From assembly GCA_963843465.1 (NCBI GenBank), contig CAWJKP010000001.1:2170001-2234000 (forward strand): 64,000 bases of DNA, read 5' to 3'. Position numbers and translations under genes: made by a program. This DNA is from CAWJKP01 sp963843465 (GTDB lineage: Bacteria; Planctomycetota; Planctomycetia; Pirellulales; Thermoguttaceae). Each line of letters begins with the position of its first letter. Position 1 is the first letter of the stretch. Below, piece after piece: positions 1-10,300 of the stretch. A model generated the notes under the pieces. The model saw nothing but the letters and a program-made list of their open reading frames with translations. It was not told the origin of the DNA and made no database searches.

Positions 1-1168
1 ATGCCTGCGTACGGGCGGAGGATCAAGGGATTGCCGGCCCTGCCGGGGCCATCGCTGATCTTCCCTCTGAATCGTGCGCGCTCGCTCCAGAAATCGGTGA
101 CGAAATTGCCGCTCACGAGCGCGGGACTGGCCGGCGCCGACTGGTCGAGCAGGATGGGGCCGTCCAGGAGGAAATCGCTGCCCGCGCCCCCCACGGCATT
201 GAACTCCACCATCAGGCCGCCGCCAAGCCGGATCGGTCCCGTCAATCGGCTGTGCGGAATGACCCTCAACTTGTTGTCCCACTGCTCCTGGTCGTATTCC
301 AGGATTCCGTTGCGCGAGCGCACTTCGATCGGCGTGGTGAGGGCGGGAACCTGGTCGGCCTGCCTCTGGCACTCGGCCGCGCCGAAGCAGAAGCAGCCTG
401 CCGTCAGCACGATCGGCTGAGCGCCGAAGGCGAAGTCGCCCGAGACCGCGATTTTGGGGATTCGCCACTGCACCACGCCGGCCTCGATGCGGGTGCCGCC
501 CTGGAACGTGGGCGAGGCGGCGTTGGCGTAAACCACCCGCCCCATGCCCGTCTTGCGGATCCCGCCCTTGCCCGAGATCACGCCCTGGATCACCAGGAAG
601 GCGTCGTTGCCGTATTCGTCCACCTTGAGGTTGAGGCCGTCGCGGCGGTCCGGGCCGGGCAACAAGGGGTCGCCCAAGTGCCAGGGCTGGTCGTCGCGGA
701 GTTCCAAGTCGGGGTAGATCAGGGCCGTGCCCCCCTTGGGCCCGAACTCGACGCCGCCCTTGCCCAGCGAGATCCTTCCCCGGCCCCGGATGGACCAGGT
801 CGCGATGCGCTGCATCGGCACCGGCTTGGCGCCGGGAATGAACTGGTCCGGCCTGCGGCGCGGGCTGGCGCCGTTGTCGAAGTACAATCCGCCTACCGAG
901 GCATTACCCTTCAACTCGGGTTGGACCGCCACCCTGCCCGACGGGGCGAGGAAGCAGGCAATGTCGTTCTCGCCGGGCATTTTGCCGGTGGACCAATTCG
1001 CGGATCTTCCCAGGCCGTGCCCTTCTGGAGCCACTCGACCTTCCCCAATCCTCGCGCCATCTCGACCGCCTGCGTCCCGGCCGGCGCCCCACGCGTGCCC
1101 AGGCAAGACGCGACAACCACCGCCAAGAGTGAAACACCGCGAGCAACACATGCTCTGATTTCAGACAT
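1..1168 (-). CDS. Secreted autotransporter-associated beta-strand repeat protein, C-terminus outside window, frameshifted
   Basis: Secreted or surface protein of the beta-strand-repeat type, which forms right-handed beta-helices. The ATG at 1168 opens a hydrophobic signal segment (about residues 8-25), followed by the W.DP.NW..G..P opening usual for this family. Around residues 190-215 there is a unit reading GKGGIRKTGMG followed by GGTRIEAG, the hallmark of the repeat. The reading frame changes at about position 1001: residues up to TAWEDP are in one frame and ANWSTGKMPG continues in the next, so one base seems missing. After that point the frame stays open to the window edge (about 330 codons). 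Its substrate or partner cannot be told. It lies downstream, same strand, of a secreted glycoside hydrolase. Family call is fairly sure; whether the frameshift is real is not. Confidence 0.7.
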
Positions 1169-1245
1169 GAATGTGGTCCTCGGAATGACGGGCAACCGGG
1201 GAAAAGTCATTCGTGGCCTCTGACGCGACGCCTAAGAACCACTCG

Positions 1246-3978
1246 CTATTGGAGCACGAGGTACATGGTGTTGGCGGGCAGGACCACGGTCGCCTTGCCG
1301 CCGGTCTGCTTGACCTCGACCGGCGTGGGCGTGGCCATGCCGTTAACGTCCAACAGCACGGCCCTGCTGAGGCGCGGGTTGGCGACGCTGACCGTAACCT
1401 CTGCGTTCTCCACCTGCAACTGGTCTTTGCCCCTGGAAATGATGCGGAAGCAGTCGCTCTGTTTGCCGTTGATTCGCGCACGGGCGGGCACCGTGGTCCA
1501 GCCCGCGGGCCGACATACCGTGCCGACCTGAACGAGCACTTTCCCGGACTCCCGAAGCGGCTTGCCGTCCAAAGGCACGACGACGATGGTGGCGTACTTG
1601 TTGTGGCAGGTAATGTCCACGTCCGCCAAATGCTGCGTCCCGGCGTCCTTCAAGAAACCCGCCGCGGCTTGGACGAGTGGCGAGTTGACGCGGTAGACGC
1701 CCTTGCCGTAGTCCGTCTCGATCTGGCCGGTGATGCTCCGCACCGTCTTGTGCTCCCGGTCGATGTAGTTGGCCAGGTCCACGACCTGGGTCTTGGCCGG
1801 ATCGCTGCCGTAGGCCACCCGTACCGGGCCCACCAGGTAAGCCAGCGGATCGACCGTCGTCTTCACGCTGGAGGTGAGGGTGATGTTGCCGGCGTTGTGG
1901 TTGGGGTCCCAGCCGCCCTGTTCGGAGATGATCGGCGTTTTGCGCTCCCAGAGGTCCTCCAGGCGGCGATGTTCGACGACCGCCGGCTCGCCGGGCCGGA
2001 CCAGCCCCTGCCGGTAAATCAGCGCCGCCGCCGGGAACTGGCCCAGGGTCACCGGGCTGTTCCAAACCCACTTGAAGAGGAACCAGTCACTGTGGTACCA
2101 ACCCCCGATCCCGCACCCGGACCAGCAGGTAATGTCAATCCCGGTCAGGGCCGTTTGTGCAGCTACCATCAAGGGCCCTTCGGACTGATACAGATCGGGC
2201 GGCACCCAGAGGGTCTCGGGGAGCATGAACGTACGGCCCAGCGGCTTCTTCACGTTGACGGGCAGATCGACCGGACTGTTGATCATCGACACGTCGGCGT
2301 AACTATCGCCTGCCTGGATATTCCAGCCGGCCTGGACCCCTTGGTGATAGACCTCGACGTAGCAGTTCCGTGCGATCACGTCATTGGCGCTGTAGGACCA
2401 GTATTCGGCGTCCTGGGTCAGCATCATGTCGGCGGTCTTCCAATTGCACGCGTTGATCAACTGCTTGCAACCCAGTTCGTCGCGCAGGTAGGTCGTCATC
2501 TCGGAGTTGAACTTGTGCATCAGTTGCGCCAGGAACTCGGTCTGGTCGGTCACCCGCTGCTCGAAACCGGGGATCTTGCCCTTCTTTGTACGGCCGTCAC
2601 GCGTCAGGTCCCACGTGTGCATTAGCCCGGGGAGTCCTCTGTCCCACGCATCCGGCACGAAGCCCGCGCAGTTCTGCCAGGACTGGCGGGCCTGTTCCAG
2701 CGAGCCGTACTTCTTCTTCAAGAAATCCGCGAACAATCGCCGCAACATGATCTGCGCGTCGCCGTTGATGCTGGAAAAGCCCCACCATAGCAGGCTGTCT
2801 TCGTTCTGCAGCTCGATGATGGCCACCGCGGGGTCCTCGGCCAGCGTCAGGCCGGTGTAGGGGTTCTTCCGCCCATAAAGCGCCTTCAGCCAGGCCTTGA
2901 ATCCCTTCTGCATCGTCGGCTCGAAGAACAACAGCCCTTGTGGATTGTCGCCGCCGGGGTCGGTCACCCCCCAGCTCTTCTGAATCTTCACCTGGCAGGC
3001 CCAGTAGGGGACAATCATCGAGTAGATGCCGGCCGACTTCATCGCGGCAACGCCCTTGAAGATTTCGTCCAACGCCTTCTCATTCACGTCGGTGATCTTC
3101 GATCCCGGGGCCGTGGGGATCAAGGAATTGTCGCCCAGACGCATGAAATTGACGCCGCGCTTGGCGAGAAACTGCGCGGAGTGTTTCTGCGACGCCAGGT
3201 CAAACTGCGGCGTAGGCGACGATGACGCCGCCCAAAAACGGATCGGCCGGCCGTCGCCGCGTACGAAACTGTCGCCGTCGCGACTCAGGCGGATGAAACC
3301 GTGCTCCCCGGCAGCCTTCTCATTGAGGTAGCGGAGATCGAGCAGGGCGGAGGGGTCAAGCTGATCGGCCGCAGGGACGAAGTCCCACGCCTGGCCCGGC
3401 TGGAAAGCCGGAGTCGGCTGCGGCGATTTCCCGCCGGGCTTGTACTTGCCGTTGGGGGTGAAGGCGCCCGTGGTAAGCACGAAACAGTCCAGGCCGCCGT
3501 AGCGGTCCTTCTCTTTCAGCCCGCCCAGGTACCAGGCGATGACGTGTTTGCCCGGCGTCAATTCCACGGTGCCCGCGTCGTACCAAGCGATTCGTCCCGG
3601 ATAGAACGGATTTCCATCCGCGGAGACGGGGATTTCGTCCTTCCCCTTGTCGACCGCCACGCTGACGGCGCTGCTGGCGCCGTCCAGGCGATAGGCCAGG
3701 CCCGTGCCAGCGACGGCCCGCGCCCAAAGGTGGTAGCGGCCGGCCGCGGGAATATCCAGGGCGTACTGCCCCATGCCGGAAGGATCTTTCTCATGGGAGA
3801 AGCTGCAAATCCACTTGCCGCCGGAAAGTTCGTCGGGATTGACGTTGTTCAGTCCGGCATTGTCCACGAGCTGCCGCTTGGCGGCCGCCTCCGCCTCGAC
3901 CCAAATCAGCGGTTCCGCAGCGGTCGACACGGCAGTGCAGCAGGCTAGCACGCAAATGAGCAATAGGTGTTTCAACAT
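1246..3978 (-). CDS. Secreted clan-A-like glycoside hydrolase with N-terminal carbohydrate-binding-like domain
   Basis: A 910-residue exported protein. I start it at 3978 because an AAAGGAG site lies just upstream and a classic signal peptide (MLKHLLLICVLACCTAVSTA) follows. Residues ~25-180 look like a beta-sandwich carbohydrate-binding module. The centre resembles a (beta/alpha)8 glycosidase: IIELQNED carries a candidate acid/base Glu at ~393 and LPETLW a candidate nucleophile Glu at ~588. That spacing and the Asn-Glu pair fit clan GH-A (GH5/GH42-like). The C-terminal ~150 residues look like a beta domain. Substrate is unknown. The upstream gene is divergent and encodes a sensor kinase. A specific GH family cannot be assigned by eye. 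Confidence 0.7.
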   Translation of the reverse strand: MLKHLLLICVLACCTAVSTAAEPLIWVEAEAAAKRQLVDNAGLNNVNPDELSGGKWICSFSHEKDPSGMGQYALDIPAAGRYHLWARAVAGTGLAYRLDGASSAVSVAVDKGKDEIPVSADGNPFYPGRIAWYDAGTVELTPGKHVIAWYLGGLKEKDRYGGLDCFVLTTGAFTPNGKYKPGGKSPQPTPAFQPGQAWDFVPAADQLDPSALLDLRYLNEKAAGEHGFIRLSRDGDSFVRGDGRPIRFWAASSSPTPQFDLASQKHSAQFLAKRGVNFMRLGDNSLIPTAPGSKITDVNEKALDEIFKGVAAMKSAGIYSMIVPYWACQVKIQKSWGVTDPGGDNPQGLLFFEPTMQKGFKAWLKALYGRKNPYTGLTLAEDPAVAIIELQNEDSLLWWGFSSINGDAQIMLRRLFADFLKKKYGSLEQARQSWQNCAGFVPDAWDRGLPGLMHTWDLTRDGRTKKGKIPGFEQRVTDQTEFLAQLMHKFNSEMTTYLRDELGCKQLINACNWKTADMMLTQDAEYWSYSANDVIARNCYVEVYHQGVQAGWNIQAGDSYADVSMINSPVDLPVNVKKPLGRTFMLPETLWVPPDLYQSEGPLMVAAQTALTGIDITCWSGCGIGGWYHSDWFLFKWVWNSPVTLGQFPAAALIYRQGLVRPGEPAVVEHRRLEDLWERKTPIISEQGGWDPNHNAGNITLTSSVKTTVDPLAYLVGPVRVAYGSDPAKTQVVDLANYIDREHKTVRSITGQIETDYGKGVYRVNSPLVQAAAGFLKDAGTQHLADVDITCHNKYATIVVVPLDGKPLRESGKVLVQVGTVCRPAGWTTVPARARINGKQSDCFRIISRGKDQLQVENAEVTVSVANPRLSRAVLLDVNGMATPTPVEVKQTGGKATVVLPANTMYLVLQ

Positions 3979-4102
3979 AGCTTTCTCCTTTCGCTGACAA
4001 CGCGACTGCCAGGCAACAAGCCGCTCGGATACGCGGGAGATCGACACCGAGTATACGCTGTACGTCAGGCAAGCGATATCATACTTTCGTATAGGCAGTG
4101 CC

Positions 4103-4180
4103 AAGGGGACAGGTCCATGTTTTCGGCCTTACGTCCCGCGGCCAAATGCGCTTTTTGGCCGAAAAATGGACCAGTCCCCG
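4103..4180. repeat. Inverted-repeat element, GGGGACAGGTCC family
   Basis: Arms 4105-4128 and 4157-4179 are imperfect reverse complements built on GGGGACAGGTCCA. The same motif forms the perfect 28-bp arms of the element at 11374-11456. It lies between the divergent starts of the glycoside hydrolase (3978) and the sensor kinase (4239), so it sits in a promoter or leader region. Confidence 0.75.
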
Positions 4181-4238
4181 CCCGACCCGTGAACGGTTAC
4201 AGTTGTATTTCCGCCCACGATCGTGTAACGTGGCGGTC

Positions 4239-6410
4239 ATGAGCATTCCCCTCACGCTGGGCGTCTTCTTGATATGCCTGCTCGCGTCGGGCCATGCCGA
4301 GGAGACGACCGCAACTTTCCGCGGGCTGCCCACGTTGACCACGGTCGGCGCGATCCGGCAGCTTACGGCCGAGGAGGCCCGGCGCGGCTACCCGGTCCGT
4401 ATCCGCGGCGTCATCACCTTGAATAATCTTTACACGTCGTTGATGTTCGTACAGGACGAAAGCGGTGGAATCTACGTCTCGCCCGACAATCTTCCCTGGC
4501 CGGAAAGGACGGGAATCTCCCAGGGAATGCTCGTCGAGATCGAAGGGAGAACCAACTTTGGACGATTCTCACCCACGGTACGCGGCAAAGAGGGTGCCGC
4601 GGTGGTCGTGAAAGTCCTCGGCCGGGCACCGCTGCCGGAACCACTCCAGCCATCCATCGTGCAACTTGCCGATCCCCGTTACCAGAACCAGTGGATCGAG
4701 ATTTCCGGGGTTGTCCGCCAGGTGACCAGCGGAAGCCTGTTCGAGGGCGCGGTGGAAGCCGTGGTGGTCACGGTGGCTTCCCCTGCCGGACGCGTGACGG
4801 CGGCTGCCTTTCGCAACCCGCCCACCAAGAAGTTGCCCACGGAGCTGGTCGGCGCCACGGTCCGCGTCCGCGGCGTGTTTACGGCGATCCTCAACAACAA
4901 CAATCAGTTTCTCGGCATGTGGCTGGCCACCGCTGCGCTCGATGACGTGCACGTCGTTGGGCCGTCGCCGGGCAAGGCTTTTGCGTTGCCGGTCAGGCCG
5001 ATCGCGTCCTTGATGCGGTTCGACGTCCTGCATTCCGTGTCGGAACGGGTCCGTATCCAAGGGACCGTAGTCCAGGCAGTCGCCGGCCGCGGCATGTACG
5101 TCCAGGGTGAAGGCGCCGCGGTGTTCGTGAAAACGATCGAACCTCCCCAGGTGCCGCCGGGCTGCCGGGTCGACGTGGCCGGCTTTCCCGCCCAGGGCCA
5201 GTGGAACCCGATCCTCGAGGATGCCGTCTACCAGACCCGCGGATCCGGCCCCCTGCCCGAGCCGCCGACCATCACGACCGAGAAAGCGCTCAGTGGCGAT
5301 TATGACTGCCGTCGGGTGGTCATGGAAGGTCTCTTGCTGCAGGCTTCGCTCAATCCCGAGCAGCCGACGCTCGTGTTGCAGTCCGGCGAAAAGGTCTTTC
5401 TGGCCCGGCTCGCCGATGCCTCTGACCTTTCCCGGCTGGCCGGGCTGGCGGAGGACAGTTGGTTGCGGCTGGAGGGCGTCTGCGTCAACTCGCGGAGGGA
5501 GGACTTGCTCAAGCAGGGTCCCCTGAAAGCCGACATTCGGCCCGGCACGTTCCACCTCCTGGTGGCTTCGCCCGACGGCGTGATGGTGCTGCGTAGGCCG
5601 TCGTGGTGGACAACGCCGCGGATTCTCGCGGCGGTGGGGGCGATATTACTCATGGCGCTGGCGGCGCTCTTGTGGGTCATTGTCCTCCGCTACCGCGTCG
5701 CGGTACAGACGAAGACCATCCGCCGGCAACTGGCCCGGGAGACTGTCTACGAGGAGCGGGGACGAATCGCCCGGGAGTTGCACGACACCTTGGAACAGGA
5801 GTTGGCCGGCATCTCGCTGCAATTGGATACGGTCAGTGCGAAACTGCCCGAGGCGGCGGATGGTCCGCGGCAATTGCTCGACCTGGCGCGGTCCCTGTTG
5901 CGGCACAGTCGGACCGAGGCCCGCCGTTCGATCATGGACCTGCGGGCCTCGTTGCTGGAAGGCGGCGACCTGGTGGCGGCACTTCAGGAGGTGGTGCGCG
6001 CGCCTCGGTCGCCGGTTGCCGTGGAGGTCATCGTCGAAGGGCGTCCCCGTCGCCTGCCCGGCAAGATCGAGGCGAACTTGCTGCGCATTGCGCAGGAGGC
6101 GCTCAGCAATGCCCTGAAGCACGGCAAGCCGGAACATGTACGGCTCTGGCTCTCGTTTGAGGAGGAGGGGGTGGAATTGCGCGTCGCGAACGACGGCGCG
6201 GGATTCGACGTTGAGCAAGCCATGGCCCTGAGCGGCGGGCACTTTGGCCTTCTGGGCATGTGTGAACGCGCCGAGAGAATCCAGGGCAATTGCAAAGTCC
6301 AGAGCACGCCGGGGAAGGGAACGAAAGTCGTGGTCGCGGTCAAGACGACAAATCCCCCTCACCCAACGCCGTTAAGGACTTTTTTCCGTGAAAATGGGGG
6401 GATTCGGTAG
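4239..6410 (+). CDS. Membrane-bound NarL-type sensor histidine kinase
   Basis: Sensor kinase of the HisKA_3/HATPase type (723 aa). The ATG at 4239 precedes a signal or anchor segment (MSIPLTLGVFLICLLASGHA). Residues ~30-450 are a periplasmic region that looks like tandem OB-fold-like units. One transmembrane helix lies at ~456-484. The phospho-acceptor is in RELHDTLEQE with His at ~515. The ATPase domain shows EALSNALKHG, NDGAGF and GKGT. It pairs with the response regulator at 6593. The natural C-terminus appears to be near VAVKTTN; the last ~20 residues, up to the stop at 6408, read into an inverted-repeat element. The sensed signal is unknown. Confidence 0.85.
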   Translation: MSIPLTLGVFLICLLASGHAEETTATFRGLPTLTTVGAIRQLTAEEARRGYPVRIRGVITLNNLYTSLMFVQDESGGIYVSPDNLPWPERTGISQGMLVEIEGRTNFGRFSPTVRGKEGAAVVVKVLGRAPLPEPLQPSIVQLADPRYQNQWIEISGVVRQVTSGSLFEGAVEAVVVTVASPAGRVTAAAFRNPPTKKLPTELVGATVRVRGVFTAILNNNNQFLGMWLATAALDDVHVVGPSPGKAFALPVRPIASLMRFDVLHSVSERVRIQGTVVQAVAGRGMYVQGEGAAVFVKTIEPPQVPPGCRVDVAGFPAQGQWNPILEDAVYQTRGSGPLPEPPTITTEKALSGDYDCRRVVMEGLLLQASLNPEQPTLVLQSGEKVFLARLADASDLSRLAGLAEDSWLRLEGVCVNSRREDLLKQGPLKADIRPGTFHLLVASPDGVMVLRRPSWWTTPRILAAVGAILLMALAALLWVIVLRYRVAVQTKTIRRQLARETVYEERGRIARELHDTLEQELAGISLQLDTVSAKLPEAADGPRQLLDLARSLLRHSRTEARRSIMDLRASLLEGGDLVAALQEVVRAPRSPVAVEVIVEGRPRRLPGKIEANLLRIAQEALSNALKHGKPEHVRLWLSFEEEGVELRVANDGAGFDVEQAMALSGGHFGLLGMCERAERIQGNCKVQSTPGKGTKVVVAVKTTNPPHPTPLRTFFRENGGIR

Positions 6411-6537
6411 TTACGTGCGTAATTTGAACGTGGGGCTGCAAGTGCGATAAAACGGCCATCCCAGGAAACTGCGGGAATATAGGCAATTTTCATTTCGCCC
6501 GGCCTCCACTCAACTCCCAAAGTCCTTAACGGCGTTG
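6364..6537. repeat. MITE-like inverted repeat between sensor kinase and regulator
   Basis: Perfect 19-bp terminal arms at 6364-6382 and 6519-6537 (CAACGCCGTTAAGGACTTT and its complement) enclose ~136 bp. The left arm is inside the kinase reading frame and the element supplies its stop codon. A second small hairpin, CCCTCTCCC/GGGAGAGGG, follows at 6551-6571 just before the regulator's ribosome-binding site. The same CCCTCTCCC hairpin recurs at 61724-61744. Confidence 0.8.
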
Positions 6538-6592
6538 CCCCTCACCCTAACCCTCTCCCGGAGGGAGAGGGAACGCCAGGAGGGAACCTGTC

Positions 6593-7225
6593 GTGAAGAA
6601 ACCGCCGAAGATCCGGCTGCTCCTGGTGGACGACCATTTCATCGTGCGCATGGGCCTGGCAAGCGCGATTGGCGCCGAGCCGGACATGACGGTCGTGGCG
6701 GAGTGCGGCCGTGGCGAGCAGGCCGTCGAGTTGTTCCACCAACACACGCCCGACGTCACCGTCATGGACTGGCGACTGCCAGGCATCAGCGGCGTGCAGG
6801 CGACGGAGGCCATTCGCGGAGAGTTTCCCCAGGCGCGCGTGGTGCTGCTTTCCGTCTATGACGGTGAGGAAGATGTCTTTGGCGCGGTGCGGGCCGGAGT
6901 CGCCGCCTACCTGCCAAAATCGGCCGAGCGGGCTGAGCTCTTGGCCGCTATTCGGGCTGTCCACTCGGGCCAGACCTACTTTCCGCCGGCGATAGCCGCC
7001 AAGCTCGCGGCCCGGCAGGCCCGGCCGGAACTGACCGGCCGCGAGAGGGAAGTGCTTCACTGGGTTGTGCTGGGCCGCACCAACCGGGAGATCGCCCGGC
7101 AATTGGGCATTGCCGAAGTCACCGTGAAACTTCACGTGAGCAGCGCGCTGCAGAAGCTGGGAGCAAGCGACCGCACGGAAGCAGCGACGGTGGCCATCCA
7201 GCGCGGCATCGTCCATCTCGAATAG
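6593..7225 (+). CDS. LuxR/NarL-family response regulator
   Basis: DNA-binding response regulator (210 aa), partner of the kinase at 4239. The start is GTG at 6593, chosen because AGGAGG lies ~9 nt upstream and the protein then begins directly with the receiver fold. Receiver domain ~7-125: acidic pocket VDDH, phospho-acceptor Asp59 in VTVMDWRLPG, and a conserved Lys in YLPKS. A LuxR-type helix-turn-helix fills ~145-205 (LTGREREVL, NREIARQLGI, VTVKLHVSS). The pair is likely transcribed together through the intervening repeat element. Target genes unknown; the divergent or downstream genes are candidates only. Confidence 0.9.
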   Translation: MKKPPKIRLLLVDDHFIVRMGLASAIGAEPDMTVVAECGRGEQAVELFHQHTPDVTVMDWRLPGISGVQATEAIRGEFPQARVVLLSVYDGEEDVFGAVRAGVAAYLPKSAERAELLAAIRAVHSGQTYFPPAIAAKLAARQARPELTGREREVLHWVVLGRTNREIARQLGIAEVTVKLHVSSALQKLGASDRTEAATVAIQRGIVHLE

Positions 7226-7295
7226 CGAGAAGGCGACGATGACTTTGGCAATATGCCGCGTGCTGCGAAGATCCTTTGGCTGACCTCGCCTCCCC

Positions 7296-7324
7296 TTGAC
7301 GTCATCCCTCGCTTGCCCTATTCT
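7296..7324 (+). promoter_or_regulatory. Sigma-70-type promoter giving a leaderless transcript
   Basis: TTGACG (7296-7301), a 17-bp spacer and TATTCT (7319-7324). The -10 box ends 7 nt before the ATG at 7332, so transcription should begin at or next to the start codon. No Shine-Dalgarno sequence precedes that ATG, which fits leaderless translation. Confidence 0.6.
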
Positions 7325-7331
7325 GGGAATC

Positions 7332-10300
7332 ATGTCCACTGGCAAGACCATCAAGCCCGCCGACAAGGCGATCAAGACGTATTACGAGGCGCTCCAGGCG
7401 TACCAGCGCCAGGACGTGGAGCACGAAACGGCCTTGCGTTCGGCTTTCCAGAACCTGCTGGAGCAGACGGGACGGCGGTTCGCCTGGACTCTGATCCCCG
7501 AGCTTTCCGAGACCGCCGCCGGCAAGGCCATCCGGCCCGACGGCACGTTTCGGGACGACTACTACATCACCCGCGGCCACTGGGAGGCCAAGGACTCCCA
7601 CGACAAGCTGGAAGCCGAGATCGGCAAGAAGCTCGCCAAGGGCTACCCGCAGAGCAACATCATCTTCGAGGACACGCGGCAGGCCCAACTCTACCAGAAC
7701 GGCCGCCAGGCCATGAAGGTGGACTTGACCGACCCGCAACAGCTCGCCGATCTGCTGAACGCCTTCTTCGCCTACACCGAGCCCGTCCACGAGGATTTCG
7801 GCAAGGCCATCGACGAATTCCGCCAGCGCGTGCCGGACCTGGCCCTCGGGCTGGTGGAAAAGATCAAGGCGGCCCATCGCGACAACGCGAGATTCATCCG
7901 GGCCTTCGACGAGTTCTACGCGTTGTGCCGCAAATCGCTCAACCCGAACCTGAGCCAGGCCGCGGTGGACGAGATGCTGGTGCAGCACCTCCTGACCGAG
8001 CGGCTGATCCGCACGATTTTCGACAACCAGGACTTCACGCGCCGCAACGTGATCGCCGCCGAGGTGGAGAAGGTGATCGACGCCCTGGTCTCCCGATCGT
8101 TCAACCGGCACGCGTTCTTGAAGTCGCTGGACCGCTTCTACCTGGCCATCGAGCAGGCCGCGGCCACGATCGAGAGTTTTACCGAGAAGCAGCACTTCTT
8201 GAACACGGTCTACGAGCGGTTCTTCCAGGGCTACTCGGTCAAGGTGGCCGACACGCACGGCATCGTCTACACGCCCCAGGAAATCGTCGATTTCATGTGC
8301 GCCAGCGTCGAGGAGGTCTTGCGGAGCGAGTTCGGCAAGACCCTGGGCGACGAGGGCGTCCAGATCCTCGACCCCTGCACCGGCACGGGCAACTTCATCG
8401 TGAACCTGTTGCGCCGCATCCCCAAGCGGGACCTGCCGCGGATGTACCGCCAACAGCTTTTCGCCAACGAGGTGATGCTGCTGCCGTACTACATCGCGGC
8501 GCTGAACATCGAGCACGCGTATTACGAGCTGACGGGCGGGTATGAGCCGTTCCCCGGGCTGTGTTTTGTGGACACGCTCGATTTGGCGAAAGGGAAGCAG
8601 AACACGTTCGGGTTTATGACCGAGGAGAACGTGGCGCGCGTGAGACGGGAGACCGAGGCGCCGATTACCGTGGTGATCGGCAACCCGCCCTACAATGCAT
8701 GGCAGCTCAACGAGAACGACAACAACAAGAACCGCAAGTACGAGATCATCGACGGGCGCGTGAGCGAGACCTACGCCAAGGATTCGACCGCTACGAACAA
8801 GAACGCCTTGAGCGACATGTATGTGAAGTTCTTCCGCTGGGCGGTGGATCGGCTGAATGCACGGGACGGCATCGTCTGCTTCGTCTCCAACAACAGCTTC
8901 GTCGATCAGATTGCTTTCGACGGGATGCGGAAGCATCTGCTCCAGGATTTTACGCGGGTCTACCACTTGCACCTGGAGGGCAACGTCCGGCAGAACCCCA
9001 AACTCGCGGGGACGACCTACAACGTCTTCGGAATTCAGGTCGGGGTGGGTATCACGGTGGCCGTGAGGGCAAACCGGCACCGTGGCCGCCGCCTGCTTTT
9101 CCATCGTCTGGACAAGACGCTGCGCAAGGAGAAGAAACTGGCATGGTTGGCGCAGCACGGCAGTGTCGGCGGCGTCAAGTGGGACAGGCTGAAGCCCGAT
9201 GACCGCCAAACCTGGCTGGTGCCCGTGAACGGGGGGGAGTTCGCGGGATTTGTTCCCCTGGGAACGAAGGAAGGGAAGCAGGCGAGCGAAGGGGCGAAGG
9301 TGGTCTTCGGTCTTTATTCCGTCGGCGTCAAGACCAACCGAGACGACGTGGTCTACGACTTCGACGCGAGAGTCCTTCGCGAGCGAATTGCGGAATTCGT
9401 CGACGCGTTCAATGGCGAAGTGGACCGGTATCGACGCACCGGCGGGAAGGCAGGAATCGACAACTTCGTGCGTTACGAGGAGATCAAGTGGAGCGAATCG
9501 TTGAAGGCGAACCTGCGCCGCCAGCGGTACGCCAACCTCGATGAAGGGCAGGTCCGGACGGTCCTATACCGTCCCTTCACGCGGCGATCGCTCTACTTCC
9601 ATGAATTGTTGGTTGAGCGTAGGTATCTATTTGCCCAGATTCATCCGACTCAGGCGACCGAGGGCGAAAACCGCCTGATTGGGCTGACATCGCCCGGCTC
9701 CGAGAAGCCCTTCATGACCATGGCGGCCGATCAGATTGCAGACATTCATCTTGTCGGCTCTGGGGCCGGTTCGCAGTGCTTCCCCTTCTACGTCTACAAC
9801 GAGGACGGCACGAACCGGCGCGAGAACATCACCGACTGGGCCTTGAACAAGTTCCGCGAGCACGACGGCAACAAGAAGATCACGAAGTGGGAAATCTTCT
9901 ACTACATCTACGGCCTGTTGCACCATCCGGGCTACCGCCAGCGCTATGCCGAGAACCTGAAGCGCGAGTTGCCCCGCATCCCGCTGGCCCCCGATTTCCA
10001 CGCCTTCGCCACGGCCGGGGAAAAATTGGCCCGCCTGCACCTGGACTATGAGACGCTGGAGCCGTGGCCGCTGGAGTGGATCGAGACGCCCGGCGTGCCG
10101 CTCTCCTACCAAGTGGAAAAGATGCGGCTGGCCAAGGACAAGCGGTCGATCAAGGTGAACAACTCGCTCACCCTGGCCGGCATCCCGCCCGAGGTCTTCG
10201 ACTACCGCCTGGGCAACCGCAGCGCGTTGGAATGGATCATCGACCAGTACCAGGTTTCCGAGGACCAGCGGTCCGGCATCCGCAGCGACCCCAATCGCGC

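Noticed and set aside
7296..7331. TTG start at 7296 for the restriction-modification gene
   Set aside because: The TTG is part of the -35 box TTGACG, and the residues it would add are not family-like.
7302..9209. A 635-codon minus-strand frame opposite the restriction-modification gene
   Set aside because: Low-complexity Val/Leu/Gly/His translation with no domain, fully antisense to a gene with clear methylase motifs.
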